DNA from: Rosa chinensis
Lineage: Eukaryota; Streptophyta; Magnoliopsida; Rosales; Rosaceae
Reading direction: 5' to 3'
DNA: 64,000 bases
NCBI RefSeq assembly: GCF_002994745.2
Contig: NC_037088.1
Span: 3,539,001-3,603,000 of the forward strand
The translations under genes and the position numbers were made by a program. The notes below the pieces were generated by a model that searched no databases, was not told where the DNA came from, and was given only the letters and a program-made list of their open reading frames with translations. Below, in pieces: positions 32,399-44,897 of the stretch. How positions within the stretch are numbered: the stretch's first letter is position 1; each line of letters opens with the position of its first letter.

Positions 32399-33174
32399 TT
32401 TTTTTTTTTAATCAATCCCACATGGTGAAATAATATATTCATCACAAACTAGAATAGGTCTTCCGCTGTCATTTAAGGATATAGACATACAAAAAGGTAG
32501 TGGTAGTATCCATTGTAGTACGTAGAAGTAGACCCACTCATTACAAATTTCAGATCGTAGAAATAGCAGAGATCCTTCATTGGTACTACGCCGGAAGCGC
32601 TAAAGTTCTAGGTTCCTAATATAAGGAAACTTATTGTAATTAGACAAAAAAATATAAAAACATAGGTTTGGGCCAAGAGCCTAAACTCTAGCCCAAATAG
32701 AAGTTAATGGACTGGAATAGGATCTCAGCCCAACAACTGAGCCCAATAGGGTAGTCACCAAGTGGAGCACTCCAGGCCCAGCAGCTGGATTCGGGCCCAG
32801 TCCACCATCGTCTCCCAGTCCCTCGTCGTACGTCACAGTCCGGCAGAGTTCCATCCGCTCCAGTCCGCCGCTCTCCGTAGACGCGATCCACGCTGCTAGA
32901 GCCACGTCCTGCGTCGTCCCGAGCCACGTCGCCAATCTGCATCACCATGGAACAACATCATCCTCAATCTGGGTTCTCACAGCCCCATACCACTGTCAAT
33001 CAAAACTCCAGGCGGTTTAGGAGGCCAGAGGCCACCTCATGACGGTGAGGAGGCCAGAGGCCACCTAGACGTTGGGGCGCCGCCGAACAAGAACAAGTTG
33101 CAGCAAACGAAGAATGCCGGCCTTAGGGTTTCTCTAGGTGAGAGAAGCCTATGAGTGATTTTTCGGCGCACAAT
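32399..33174 (-). mobile_element. Poly-A retroposon (SINE/LINE-like or processed transcript), 776 bp
   Basis: A 15-bp repeat, attgattagggattt, flanks it (32384-32398 and 33175-33189); unit 2 has the single-copy site. On the minus strand the element ends in a run of A (plus-strand T at 32399-32410). Long target duplications and a 3' poly-A are signs of LINE-driven retroposition. The 5' half (plus 32680-33160) is GC-rich. Short open frames there have no known family, so I cannot tell a non-coding retroposon from a retrocopied mRNA. Confidence 0.7.
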
Positions 33175-33512
33175 ATTGATTAGGGATTTCTTTTCCTTTC
33201 TTCTGGGATTGAAATGCCATTTTGGATTACTGGAATTGTATAATCGCGCTAATGATGAGAAGCATTGAGGACTTGAGGCAATGAACCAACGACGTCTATT
33301 TTCTGCAATTGTGTGGATTTCCTCCCACAATTGGTTGTCGTTGGTGTGAGAGAAATGTGCCAAAATGCTGATCATAGGCCTTCTTTAATTTTCTTTTCCC
33401 TTTCAAAACTTATGGTTTGTTTGGTTTCTCAGGCATTGCACAAAAATTAAAAGGACTTGCTTTTGATTATTTGATTACTTATATAGGAGTGCGATATCAG
33501 AAGAAGAATTAG

Positions 33513-33881
33513 TATTGGCTGCAAGCAGTGATAGTGCCACTGACGAGTAAGAACCAGATAGTTAATGTTGAATCGGTGCATAAGCTGGACAAAGAGATCT
33601 TCCAATGGATATATAAGCTGCCAGTGAAAAATTAAGATATTGAATCCGACAATTCAAGAGCGAAAAAAAAAATGTGCATTATGCATGTAACTATTCCTGG
33701 ATGTTCATTTCCTTCTCCAAAGTAGATTAATACAACTTTAGTCGACAAGGTGTATATAATTACACTAAAAAAGGAGTATATAAATACATTATTGGTGCAG
33801 AGACGAGACCATCGATGCAGCAGGTTCAATTTACACAGGGCTGCCTTCGGAGGATCGGTTCTTTCAATGATTTGAACAATT
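33513..33881. repeat. Duplication block X2 (CCD1 3' flank)
   Basis: This intact counterpart of X1 lies between the truncated MULE and the CCD1 stop codon. It probably includes the CCD1 3' UTR on the minus strand. Confidence 0.8.
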
Positions 33882-36042
33882 AGAACTTTGCTTGTTCTTG
33901 CAATTGCTCCTGTTCCAGTAAGCATAAATCAGATCAGAAGCATTATAAGAAAATGGTGCAGAAGTAGAAGAATGAAACATAAATGCAAAAATAGGGTTAG
34001 AAAGCAGCATAAGACTCAAATTAAATCGAATAATAATTGAACAGCATCCTAGGAACATTTGTAAGTGGCACTGACCTCTGTCACAAAGAAGGCATGGAAC
34101 CCATATGGAACCCTGTGGGGCAACTCAACAATTGCAACAGGATCACTGGACATTGTTTTTGCATCTAATACATGAATTGCTGATTTTCTGCAGCGTCAAA
34201 ATTCAAGTTCAGATTGCATTCTATACTCCAGAAGATTGAACTATACAAATGATACTACAAAGATGAAAGATATATATTCTTGGTCAGTTTAACTGTCAAT
34301 TACAGATGGAAATGAGCAGTAGCATATGAGTTGTAAAGGGTGCAGAGGATGAACTTCAGAACTCAGAAGTGATCAGGGACAGAGTCAAAGTCCACCTTTG
34401 TTAGGCACCTTTCTCTTTTCTTTTTGGGTGGGCAGTCCAGACAATGGAATAGGATTATCTAATCAAAGGTTTAATAGTATAGCACACAGTTCATTTACGC
34501 AGATCATTAGATGCTTAATCAACACAAATATTACAGAGATGATTTAATTCACATCAGCAAATCAAAGGTTTAATTCTATTTTTTACACATCTTTTACTGT
34601 AAACACTAGCACTGTTATCGACCTTCAGGTCTAATAAGTTTGCAACACAGCTGAAACCAAGAGCCAGCATTTGTACTAAACTTAGGACAGATGTACATTT
34701 TAGAACAAGATATATCAGGGATAGCCTACTGATGATTCGCACATGAATTAGAATGAAATGAAAACTAAAACTTAGTAAATAGAGTGAAAGATGTGAGTAG
34801 TACCCAGTATTCTCATCATGTACAAAGAATATCAAGTAGCCATCATCTTCTTCTGAAGTAATACCAGGAACACGGGGGACAAAAATAGCCTCAGAACCAA
34901 ATCTACCCGGTCCCAGGTCATAAAGGCCTTGGACATTTCCTCCAACCTCAATTTTCGTTTTTCCAATCTCAGGTGCAGCATGCAGATCAAACTTGACTAT
35001 CCCTGTCACCATCGCAATGCTATCCAGTGTGGTTCCATAGACATAGCGTTGCTTCCTGATTTCAAACAAGTTAATTAGTCAAAATAGATGAAGATCATGA
35101 CTACTGCACTAGGTTACTCGATAAGATAACAAACAGTACAGAATTTGAAGACAAGGTGACAGAACAGGGAAAGCCCACAGGAGTAACAACTCTAATCTGT
35201 TATTGTATTCCAAATATTGAAAAAGGCCAAGACTAGGCTCTTATAATAGCCTATTTACACAGGCAATCTAATAATAAATTCTACAAGGATATGTTATATG
35301 AATCCTCAGAAATATTAGGGAATAAAGTGATAAATACTTAAATTAAACCGAACAAAATAAACTTCCCGACCAATGATTAACATAAGAACAGAACGACCAA
35401 TAGGATTCCCATTACCAATAACTTATTTTCAGCTGATAAAGCAATATGTCCTTTCAATATCTAGTTTTCTTCACAATAATGTCATCTTTGCACATTCATG
35501 TATATTTCTGCACTTTTTGATTCAGAATCTCCCTGCAATAACAGGAGATGAGGAGATGCATACCTTCCAGTGTAGCTCTCATTCACCCTAGGAAAATCTA
35601 CAGCTGATTCTGATAATTTCTTCTGTGTTGCTAAACCGGTTTTTAAGTTGAATCTCATCTCATACCTGAAATTATTTAGAAAACTCAGAAACAACATCAT
35701 ATGTGATGGTATGGTATTCACAATAACAACACAGGCCAAAGTCATCTACAGCTCATTTTTGAAGTTGTCAAGCTTTTTCTTGATCGGTCCATTGACCATG
35801 TCTAAATCTGGATTCTCAAGGCGGCATGTCATTAAAACAACTTCGTCCTCTTCCTCCCAAGCATTAGCTATTGAAAATAAGTCAGAGAAATAGGTATCAG
35901 AATCTATACAAGAGCAAACTTTAGGCATAGTTTCATCACGATTCAAGGCTCATGAAAAATTATATATATTTAATGTAAGCTGATAATTAGCACGCACACC
36001 AAATTATAAATTGAAACAAATATCCAAAATGATTATTAGCAT

Positions 36043-36086
<44 letters not shown>

Positions 36087-36494
36087 CCCTTCTTGGCTGT
36101 GGACGTCCGTTCCTAAGCTAAGGAAAGGAATGGATTTCCAGTTTTGACCCACTTTTCAATCACATTTTCACATCTTAACGATCAGGTTTTAGGTATATAT
36201 GAGTAGATCACTTCTGCAAATTTTCAGCCAAATTGATGATCGTTAAGGCATCAAAAACTGCAATTTACCATTATAAACACGAACGGTTCCAGTTTGACAG
36301 ATTCGGTTCGTTCGTGTAAATTGCAGTTTTGGATGACTTAACGATCATCAATTTGGGTGAAAATTTGTAGAGATGATCTATACACTAGGACCTAAAAACT
36401 GAACGGATAAGATGTGAAAATATGATCGAAAAGTGGGTCAAATATGGAAATCTGTACCTTATGCTTAGGTACGGATATCCGCACCTGAGCAAGG

Positions 36495-36543
<49 letters not shown>

Positions 36544-39500
36544 TGTGGAACTAGAACAGAAAAAGAGAGCCAGGTCATATCATTTAAACACCTTGATCAG
36601 ACAGAAAAGAAACCTATAAATCTCTAGCAAATTTAAAAGTTAGGGGAATGATACTCAACCAAAGTGGGGCCACAATAACTTCAGTAATCCTTGATAAGTA
36701 CAGAAGGTCTGCTAGGGAAGTAAGAAGGAAAAGGAGTTGAGGAGAATCCAGAAACTAGAAATACTAAATAGGAAAAATAAATGAAAACCAAAAAAGCTTA
36801 ACACCCTTTCATGTGCGGCTGCTACATCAGAGTTAGAATTGATAGGTAGAGGGCTTCTTAAGGCTTGACTACACAAAAGAGTGGCTTGAAAAAAAAAACT
36901 ATCCCCAAGCAGCAATAGTATAGTGCTCCATACATATCCCAATTAAACAAATTCAATATTTCCGAACAAAAAATCTAGAATTAAATTTTTATAACCCTCT
37001 AGTGCAAAATGATCTTGTTTCACATACAACATTCGTAGAATTCCCTCAAAAAAGTGGCATAGAGAGTATGAATTGCAGAACTAATGATGTTGGCTGAGTA
37101 CCAAATTCACCAATTAAACTTTCTTGGCATGCAGTTACTTTTAGTTATTCAAAAAGTTAGTTGAACAAGCAATATTTAGTTCTCAAAAACTGTCTCTTAC
37201 ATTATTTTAGATAGGAAAGAAATGCATACCATTATGGAAAATGAAGCAATTTGGAAGCTCAAACCATCTGATTAGCAAATCATCCTTTGCATATCGTGGA
37301 AGGACACCAAAGCGAGCTTTTTTTGTTTCATCAAATGAGAATATCAGCTTGCCTTCCTTAACCATTTCCTGGAAAAATTAGATTCAATAAAATGTTTTGA
37401 ATCTTGATAATATGATTGCTTGATGTTCAAAAATGATTCTGAAGTCATTTATTCTTCCGAAAAACTTAAGTTAATGGAAAAAGTGGCTATCAGTGTATGT
37501 CATGCCAAAAGAACAGATTAAACACTCCCTCACCTGTGTTGCCAAAAAAAAAATTCCCTCACATGTAAGCCACCTATTGACCATTAACCAGTTGCACGCC
37601 GATATGTAGGAAACCAAAGAAATTCCAAAGCTTGAGGGTCGTAAAATTACCATGTTAAGTAACGGCAATACTAAATCTTTACAGGACTAGGCAAGGACCC
37701 AACAATGCATACGAAGTTAAATAATGACATGAGTTTAACATTTAATCATTTATACATTAACTTGTTAAAAGGGTCTTCCTCTCTTTCTCTCATTTGCCAC
37801 TCCAGCCTCTCTCCCTTTCTCTCTGAAGATTGTTTTGTTAGTATGCATACTAAAATTGATTGATGCTTAATCTTCCATACCTTTGGTCTGAAATACAAGG
37901 GAAGATCCATGAAAATTGCATAGTTCTCAGTAATGGCAAAATCATGCATCATGACAGGAGCTGGTACTGTTATAGGTATAGGATCATGCATGAAACCATC
38001 CTTTGAAATTACTCTGTATGTGACGTATGGTGGATCATGCGAATAGCCAAATGTAAACATCTCCCCTGCATTCGGTACTCCATAAGTTACACAGGAAAAT
38101 TTCTTGATACAGGTGGACTAAATATCTTTGATGAGAATGTGCTTACCAGTGAAAGGGTCAACCTTTGGATGAGCAGTGAAGGAATGCTTCAATCTCTTGT
38201 CATAATCCAACAAGCCAACTGTTTGCAGATCTCCATCTTCCAGAACTTTGAGAACATCTACATGATACAACATACCCAAAGAATTCAGTTCCAATGTAAA
38301 AACAAGTCAAAGTATCTACGGGTGAGTCCCTTATATATACAAAACAATTTCAATTTAATCATTTATTTTCTTTCTTAATCATGAAGTGCACTTGAAGAAA
38401 CATGAAAAACTTATTCCCCCTAATAATGGGAAATATACGCACAATCTTAACTACACTTTTCATCAAGATGCTAAGATCTATTGGAAATGAAAAGCAGGAG
38501 CAAGAAAACAAAGGAGTTAGGCTTACAAGGTTTGTCTCCCTCTGAAAGAGCTAGAAGTTTCCCATGGTGATATACGAGAGCTGTGTTACCTGGATGAGGG
38601 TAACTAACATTTAGTTTCACGCATTCCTTCCTTTGACGAGATAAAACATATAGGAAAATTTACCAAAATTTCCGATTATACCTTTTTACCAAGCATTAAA
38701 ATTTTATAACTACTTCAAAATAACCAGAGAAAGATGTCCATCACTTTCTCCATACAAGTTTCAATCAAGGTGTTTAAAAAAAAAAAAAAACTGTTAAGTA
38801 CTTAAAACTTCTAAAACCAGACATGTCCATGAATGATGAAGTACACATCACAATTGCAAAAGAGGCATCAACTGTAAAGCAGCAGGATAATGCACGGTAT
38901 ACTGATTTTGGAATTGTACTGGTGTAGTATATACTAATAGGCAGTCATGAGTATTGTCTACTAAACTAGATAACCGTACCTGTCCCATGTCCATATGAAA
39001 GATCTAATACTTTCAGTTTAGCCCTCAGCTGCTGCATGTAAACCATGAGTAAACCAAAAAGCCCCTTAAGGTCTCCGACCTGAAAACAAGATAGTGACAA
39101 GCCTAAGAATAGGATCTCCAACAAAACATCTGTTACGCAAATCTTAAACTAGTGTTACTCATGTACCTTCATAAATTTGGCACCTCCAAAGTACTCTTCT
39201 TGCTTAAGACGTGATGTCTTTACATAGCGGGAAACATATGTTGCTTTCCCATCCTTGATGCGCATACCATGAATCATACTGCAAAAAAATGTTACAAAAA
39301 TCATCCTCTTCCATCCTTTAGAGCATGAACATACTGTCTTATGATGAATCCTATTAACAGAGCACACTCCCAATAATCCCCAAAACTTAATGGATTCACA
39401 TTACTTATTCAGCCAAGACATGGTTATCAACAGAAGCTAATTTAGCATAGAAACTACATTCAATGAGGAAGCAGCCAGGAAGTCACTCACCCATCTCCAT

Positions 39501-40017
39501 CAAACCTGGAGAGAGAGCAACAAAGGGGAATGATCAGCACAAGACCCAGATGCTTAATTAACTCTCAAGTTTCAATCTGCAAAAACTGAAATGGACCCAG
39601 AAAAATAAAGATTCTGAGAGAAAATACCAGTGATATCCAGCAACTGGAGCAAACTTGGGGTTGGGGCCAACCCTTACAAACTCTCCATTCAAGCAATCCT
39701 GTCATATAATGTCATTAAGTCATTGGCAAACCCAAAAACGACATCAATGATTGATGAAGGAGACTTACAGGAAGATGCCCGATGACATGGAGGTCCTTGG
39801 TGGGAGGCGTTTCCTCAATAACCGGAGCAAAGTTTCCGGCGAGATAGTGGTGAGGCTGAGAACTGTCGTACATCAACTTGACAATGAGCTTCTCAACCGT
39901 GTCCACCAGTGTGGAGGTGACGCCCTTGCTCGGCTTCGGATTCGGCACCACTATGCCGTTGCTCTTCAGCTTCTCCTTCACATCATCATCGTGACGTTTC
40001 TCGACCACCTCCGCCAT
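33880..40017 (-). CDS. CCD1: Carotenoid cleavage dioxygenase 1, 14 exons
   Basis: Coding exons, 5' to 3': 40017-39769, 39698-39628, 39505-39491, 39278-39167, 39079-38980, 38589-38527, 38257-38147, 38065-37881, 37368-37230, 35867-35750, 35665-35564, 35055-34804, 34187-34076, 33909-33880. All introns are GT-AG, phases agree and the total is 552 codons plus stop, the usual CCD1 length. The start at 40017 gives [12 protein letters not shown] and no plastid transit peptide, as expected for cytosolic CCD1. Four iron-ligand histidines are present in [28 protein letters not shown] and [11 protein letters not shown]1 cleaves carotenoids and apocarotenoids at 9,10(9',10') to give beta-ionone-type volatiles. 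Exon 3 is only 15 nt. A palindromic MITE lies in intron 9 (35868-37229). This is the only CCD1 copy in the duplicated region. Confidence 0.95.
36084..36496. mobile_element. Palindromic MITE in CCD1 intron 9
   Basis: Two arms of about 200 bp are inverted copies: left ...gatgatcgttaaggcatcaa, right in reverse the same phrase; both meet near 36290-36310. (AT)n tracts flank both sides, which fits insertion at TA. A half copy lies at 60484-60715 in the polygalacturonase gene, and a relative at 57325-57905. Confidence 0.75.
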
Positions 40018-40330
40018 CACAACTGCGGTTTCTGTAGCCAAGCAGATGACACTCCTCTGGCTCTGGTTCTTGTTCTTGTTCTTGGTCTTGTTTGTGTGAA
40101 CCAAGCAGTGTCGTGTGGTGGGTGGCTTTATCTTGGGAAGTGATATTCGCACTTCTCTTATTACCAACTCCACTCCACTCTTTATTTTATAGTTGTTTTT
40201 ATATATGTTGTTATTATGTGAAGTCTCCAATACACCCTTGCTGCCACCCAACATTATCAAATCCAGCAAACTTGGCACCGAGAAACTGCTGCCGGAATCT
40301 GTGTTTTGCTGCAGAATCTGTGTCAGCACT
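40018..40330 (-). promoter_or_regulatory. CCD1 5' leader and core promoter
   Basis: On the minus strand, CTATAAAATAAA (40192-40181) is a good TATA box about 165 bases before the ATG. A short leader follows. A 93-codon minus frame further upstream (40658-40377) ends outside the transcript and has no recognised domain. Confidence 0.5.
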
Positions 40331-40735
40331 AGTTGCCGGAAATTTCAGACCGGTGCTATTGCGATTTCGATAAAGCTTATAGGCTAGCTAACGTCCTCGT
40401 TTTGCAGCATGCGTGCATGTCATGCAAAATCTCCATCAGAGTTGGGTTGTAGTGGAGGACGTACTTTTGGCCGGATGTACTGAATGCAATGTCATCTTTT
40501 ACTCCTTGTGGGCTGAAATCGGGGAAGAAAGAAATTAGTAATCGATGATGATGTTGCTGGAGGAAATGTATATGTACTAAGAGATCATGAGGACGAAAAG
40601 CTAGCTGCATGGGAAACTCAGAAATAGAGGCTGCAAACAAGAGGAGGCTTGGCCTCATAGTGCTGACCAGTTAGTGCCAAATGTTGTTATTCTTAAAAAC
40701 CCCGATGCCCAACTCTCTACCTTTCCCAAACTTTG

Positions 40736-41300
40736 GTATTTTCAACAAAAAAAAACAAACTTTACAAGACAATGTGTTCCTCCCTCTCAAACATTAAAGC
40801 TAGAGAGAAGAGAACTAAAACAAGAAAAGTAGCATGGACATTTTTAATTTCTTTGATTTTCTTCTATCTTTTCCTAAAACTTCATCTTGCTTAATTACCT
40901 CTCTTTACCACTGATGACCATATCAAAGTTTGAGTGAATTGCTAATACTTATCAAAAAGGATAAAAGAATTTCTGGTGATACTATTAAACCACCTTCTGT
41001 TGTGTGACAAAATAAAAAATTGTATGAGAGAATTGGTATTTTCAACAAAGAAACAAATTTTTCAATATATTTCATCTCGAACATTAAAGTAGCATGAACA
41101 GTTTTAATTTATTTGATTTTCTTCTATCTTTTCCTAAACCTCATATTGCCTACCATTTTCCCTACCTCTATCGCTCTCTCTCTCTTTTCCCCGGAATGAC
41201 AATATCAAAGTCGGGAGTGAATTGCTAATGCTTTGAGAAAAGGTGAAGAATCACCGGTGATACTAGTGAACCACTTACCTTTTGTGGGACTAGGAGAAAA
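40736..41300. repeat. About 300-bp direct tandem repeat upstream of CCD1
   Basis: The first copy begins tggtattttcaacaaa near 40734 and the second near 41034. They share gattttcttctatcttttcc, atatcaaag and ggtgatact. Copies are diverged. The repeat lies 0.7-1.3 kb upstream of the CCD1 ATG and is part of the block missing from unit 1. Confidence 0.8.
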
Positions 41301-41882
41301 ATAGCAGGAGAGAGTTGATTTTGTAGAGGATAGTTTGTGCAAGGGTAAATTGGAGATTCAACGTTTCAACCTATAACGAATAATTAATAAAAATTAACGA
41401 GGAGTGCAGCTAGTGAAAAGAGGAGTGCCCTTTATCTCTCCTTGGTGATAGTGGTTGGTTCTGTTGCTATTGGTAGTGGCAGTGCCACGTTTTTGTTTGG
41501 AAATTCATAGAAATTAAACTCACATCTATATAAACAAACTAGTCCTGGTCGTGGATCATATGATTGATGCTCTTTGTATCAAACTGTGACGATGCTTCCG
41601 TTAGAAAACAAACCTTTACCGTATTCCGTTATATTCTAATGTACACTCCCATGTGTGTCAATATGTGTTGTGGAAGGTACCGTGACTGCAGGGCGTGGAG
41701 GGTTTGTCACATCACCAATTAGGTGGAGTTGTAGTTTAGTACCATGTTTCAAATATTCTTAGCTAATTGGATACTTACAGTTTGCTTATATATTTCTGTA
41801 GCAATATGCAGATTCACATAAGTAATAACAATGAAATTAATTAACCTAGGGAGCCATCACTGTAATATGAATAAGGTAGAAA

Positions 41883-42639
41883 TGGGGTCATCATTTGGCT
41901 CTTTGACTTTAAGCCCACACGTCCCGGCTTTTGCATTAGAGTGGGCCGGCTCGATCATTTCTCAGATAGGGTAGGGTATGGGCCATGCAAATGATTGAAA
42001 TGAAACTCACCCGTTTGAGCCAGTTAGAGTAAAGTCTGGCATGACCCTTTAAGCTGGCCAAATTAAGCCCTAATAATTTTCTATTTTTTCTATTTTTAAA
42101 TATATATATATATATATATATTTTTCTATAACATACAATTTATCTCTTCCTTTGTAATTGATTTCCTAAGCTTTATTTTCTTTAATTTTTGTTTTCTTTG
42201 TTAAACAACAATTAGTTTTAGGAGATTTAGAGAGATAGTTAATTAAATATAACCACCTTAACTAATATTTATCAATGTTATAACTTAATTCCAATATATG
42301 TGTGTGTGTGTCTATATATTAAATATGATCAACAAAAAACAATGAGTCATGCATGTATTACCTATATAATCATTGAGCCACATTTTGAGAAAATAAATAA
42401 TGTATTTCTTTTTGTTAAACAAAATAAGGCTATTTTCGGCTCTCTTTGGCCCGAATGGGAATGCTGGCCCTACCCGGCCCTTTCAGCCCTAGCCGCTCGG
42501 GTCTTTCGGGCAGGTAAGGGTTAGTATATTTAAGCCCTAACCCTACCCTACTCAGCCCTAAATTTTGTTGACTTTAACTAGGCCCGGCCCGACCCTAAGC
42601 CCTAAAATTTAGGGTAGGGTCGGGGCAAGATGACCCTTA
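41883..42639. mobile_element. hAT-like MITE (unit 2 copy)
   Basis: Homologous to 25708-26459: same ends (TGGGGTCATCATTTGG; right end ...gatgaccctta) and the flank ggtagaaa (41875-41882). The right flank is gatagaat. Confidence 0.7.
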
Positions 42640-42681
42640 GATAGAATCAAAGCATCCACCAACCGAGATCAACGTGCATGT

Positions 42682-44159
42682 TGATGTGCTCATATTATCC
42701 TATATTTCTATGCCTTGTAATCTTGATTTTTATGTTTAGTTCTCTTTATTTATGATTCATGTACATCTTTTAATGTTTTTGTAGGTTTGTTTCATAGAAA
42801 GAAGAAAAGAAGCTAAAATGAGCTGACTAGGATTGAAAGACGCCCAGGTCCCAGAATCTGTATGTGCAGAACACCCAACTTCACTGAATTACTGGGAGTT
42901 ACCCAGATCGAATCAGACAATGAGCCTTATATGATGGAAAGTTATGGATGTCTACTTTCTGTAAAATTTTACGGATCTTTATTTCGATTCTTCTGGAGAA
43001 AGTTATGATTATTTGAGTGAAGATAGGTCGAACAGGAAACCTGCTCGGGAATTTACAACCATTCGTAGAGAACTCAAGTTCCATGGCACAGGATCATCAA
43101 TCCTAATGTTTCAAGGAAGTTAATTCAGATAGGATTCAATGATGAACTTATTCCTACTTCTACAAGAAATATTTCAAGGTTTTCCCATTCCAAATGAAGA
43201 AAGGAATCTAACCCAAGTTTTATAAGGAAACATGAAGCCAAAGATGAATAGAACTCTTCCCTATATAAGGGAGCACAAATTTACATGAGAAGGAGAGTCT
43301 CGGGAGCACAATGTAGACACCGAAGGAGCGAAGATGACTCATCCATCTTCCTCTTCTTTTCCCTTTCCATTCTTTTTATGTTTTTCCTATGTTTTACCTA
43401 GTTATCTTTTGTTAAACCTTTTCCAGGGTTAGGATGATGCCCTATCATGATTGTTTATGTACTTTGATGATTTATTGATGGATTTATAGTTTCTTTATGA
43501 TGAATGCTTGATCACTATTTGAATTGATGCTTTATGTTTAAGTTTTTTGATTGATCACCTTAGGGTTTTGCATATAGTAATTGGAAGACATATTTGAAGC
43601 AGAGATGCAATATAATTTGATTAGCTTCTTGTGATTAAGTGTGGTAAATTACATTATTACTTGAGAAAGACTAATGGTTTGCTTGATTCCCTTGTTTTCT
43701 AAAGCGTAATGAGTCTTGCATGTTAAATTTATACCTGAGAATGATCAACTGCATAGTTAGGATATAAGATCTTTACCCGAGAGGGAGAGCATCATACACT
43801 TAAGGAAAACTATGGTATAGAGTACCTGAGAAGGACTTAGATATGGGAATTATCATCTAGAGGAACAAAAGAATCTGTTAATTGCATTGAAACATAAATA
43901 GGATTGTTAATGGTTGATTTCAAAACCCTAGGTTTTATCATTATTTGTTTCTTTCTTTCTTTAATTTTCACATTATTTGTTTAGTCGAAAACCTCAAAAC
44001 CATATCTTCTTTAGTTTGATTGTTTATGTGTTTTTGTGTTTTGATTAATTGAGTTAGATTTAAATTAATTATCAATTCTCAGTTGGAACGACCTCGTACT
44101 TGCACACTATACTAACGACGATTCGTGCGCTTGCGAGTTTTAATTAAAATTTCACAACA
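42682..44159. mobile_element. Solo LTR, 1.48 kb, unit 2 only
   Basis: It starts TGATGTGCTCATA, ends TTTCACAACA and is flanked by catgt (42677-42681 and 44160-44164). Unit 1 at about 26495 has the empty site. The 3' part, with acctcgtacttgcacactat and the tail acgattcgtgcgcttgcgag, matches the end of many plant gypsy LTRs as I recall them. A related damaged LTR part lies inside the hAT-like element at 23195-23830. Confidence 0.8.
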
Positions 44160-44164
44160 CATGT

Positions 44165-44888
44165 ACTTTTAGAAAAACAAACTCATGATTCATACAAAAA
44201 TCATGTGCAAATACGTTAAACAATAGAGGAACGTACACTTGATTATCAGGAGGTGAAGTTATCCATCATCTTTGTAAGAAGCTGGGACAAAAGAAGTTGA
44301 GACCATAAAATCTCAAAAATTCAGAATCAACTCACCATGTTTTTTCTTTTCTTTAATAAGACTAGCTTTGTCTACACGGACTCACAATGTCAAGTAAAAA
44401 ACCAAAGTGGTTAATTTTGGTTTATCAGTTTATCCACTTGTTTCTAGACGTGGAAAATTTGAAATTTGAAATGAATGCAATTATCTATCTCATACTTGTA
44501 GTCCACATCTCTCTTCTATAATTATCTCTTTATTTATTTATATTTATTTCTTTTGCTTATTTCTATAATAACCCTTTTTTTTTTGTTCAATTAACTGAGT
44601 AGGAGTAATTAAGGTAGTTCAAAATTTGGTGAAACTTTTGAGGGCTTCGCTTTATGGTAGTAAAGATTAACTCACCATATTACCATGGCCTTAACCCTTA
44701 TATAGAAGGTTATTATTTTGGCCAATCACTATAAATTTTTGGCCCTAGCTCAACTCTCCTTGATACAAGCTGATCTTGAAAGATCACTTTTATCAACTGG
44801 ACAAATTGAGATAGCATAAGAGTATGAACAGATAAGAAAATTACATTTGAGTGACTATAGAGTTTCCCTATAATGTGCATTTTAGAAG
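44165..44888. other. Y2 intergenic stretch
   Basis: AT-rich, homologous to 26503-27430 of unit 1, with only one copy of the 111-bp repeat (44752-44862). No gene was seen. Confidence 0.5.
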
Positions 44889-44897
44889 AATATATGA

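Larger units (their letters stand above)
13505..33512. repeat. Duplication block Y1 (unit 1 copy)
   Basis: Matching pieces between unit 1 and unit 2 are: 13506-13670 with 41354-41518; 22854-23008 with 41519-41645; 25486-26500 with 41650-42676; 26503-27430 with 44163-44860; 27575-28586 with 45010-46070; 29502-31583 with 46080-48222; 32174-32398 with 48223-48445; and 33190-33512 with 48446-48790. The gaps in these matches are insertions with their own target duplications. Order and orientation are the same, so this is a direct tandem duplication. Confidence 0.85.
31239..33512. mobile_element. MULE carrying a CRF-like fragment (unit 1 copy), truncated on the right
   Basis: The left inverted repeat is gggggaaattttaacaatag and onward to atgtcgttacatccac. 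The right inverted repeat present in unit 2 (ends 49193) is missing because the tandem-duplication breakpoint at 33512 cuts the element. Two later insertions, at 31584-32173 and 32399-33174, lie inside it. Confidence 0.7.

Noticed and set aside
39715..40329. 204-codon minus frame at the CCD1 5' end taken as the CCD1 start
   Set aside because: The N-terminal part lies upstream of the TATA box and does not resemble CCD1. The ATG at 40017 does.
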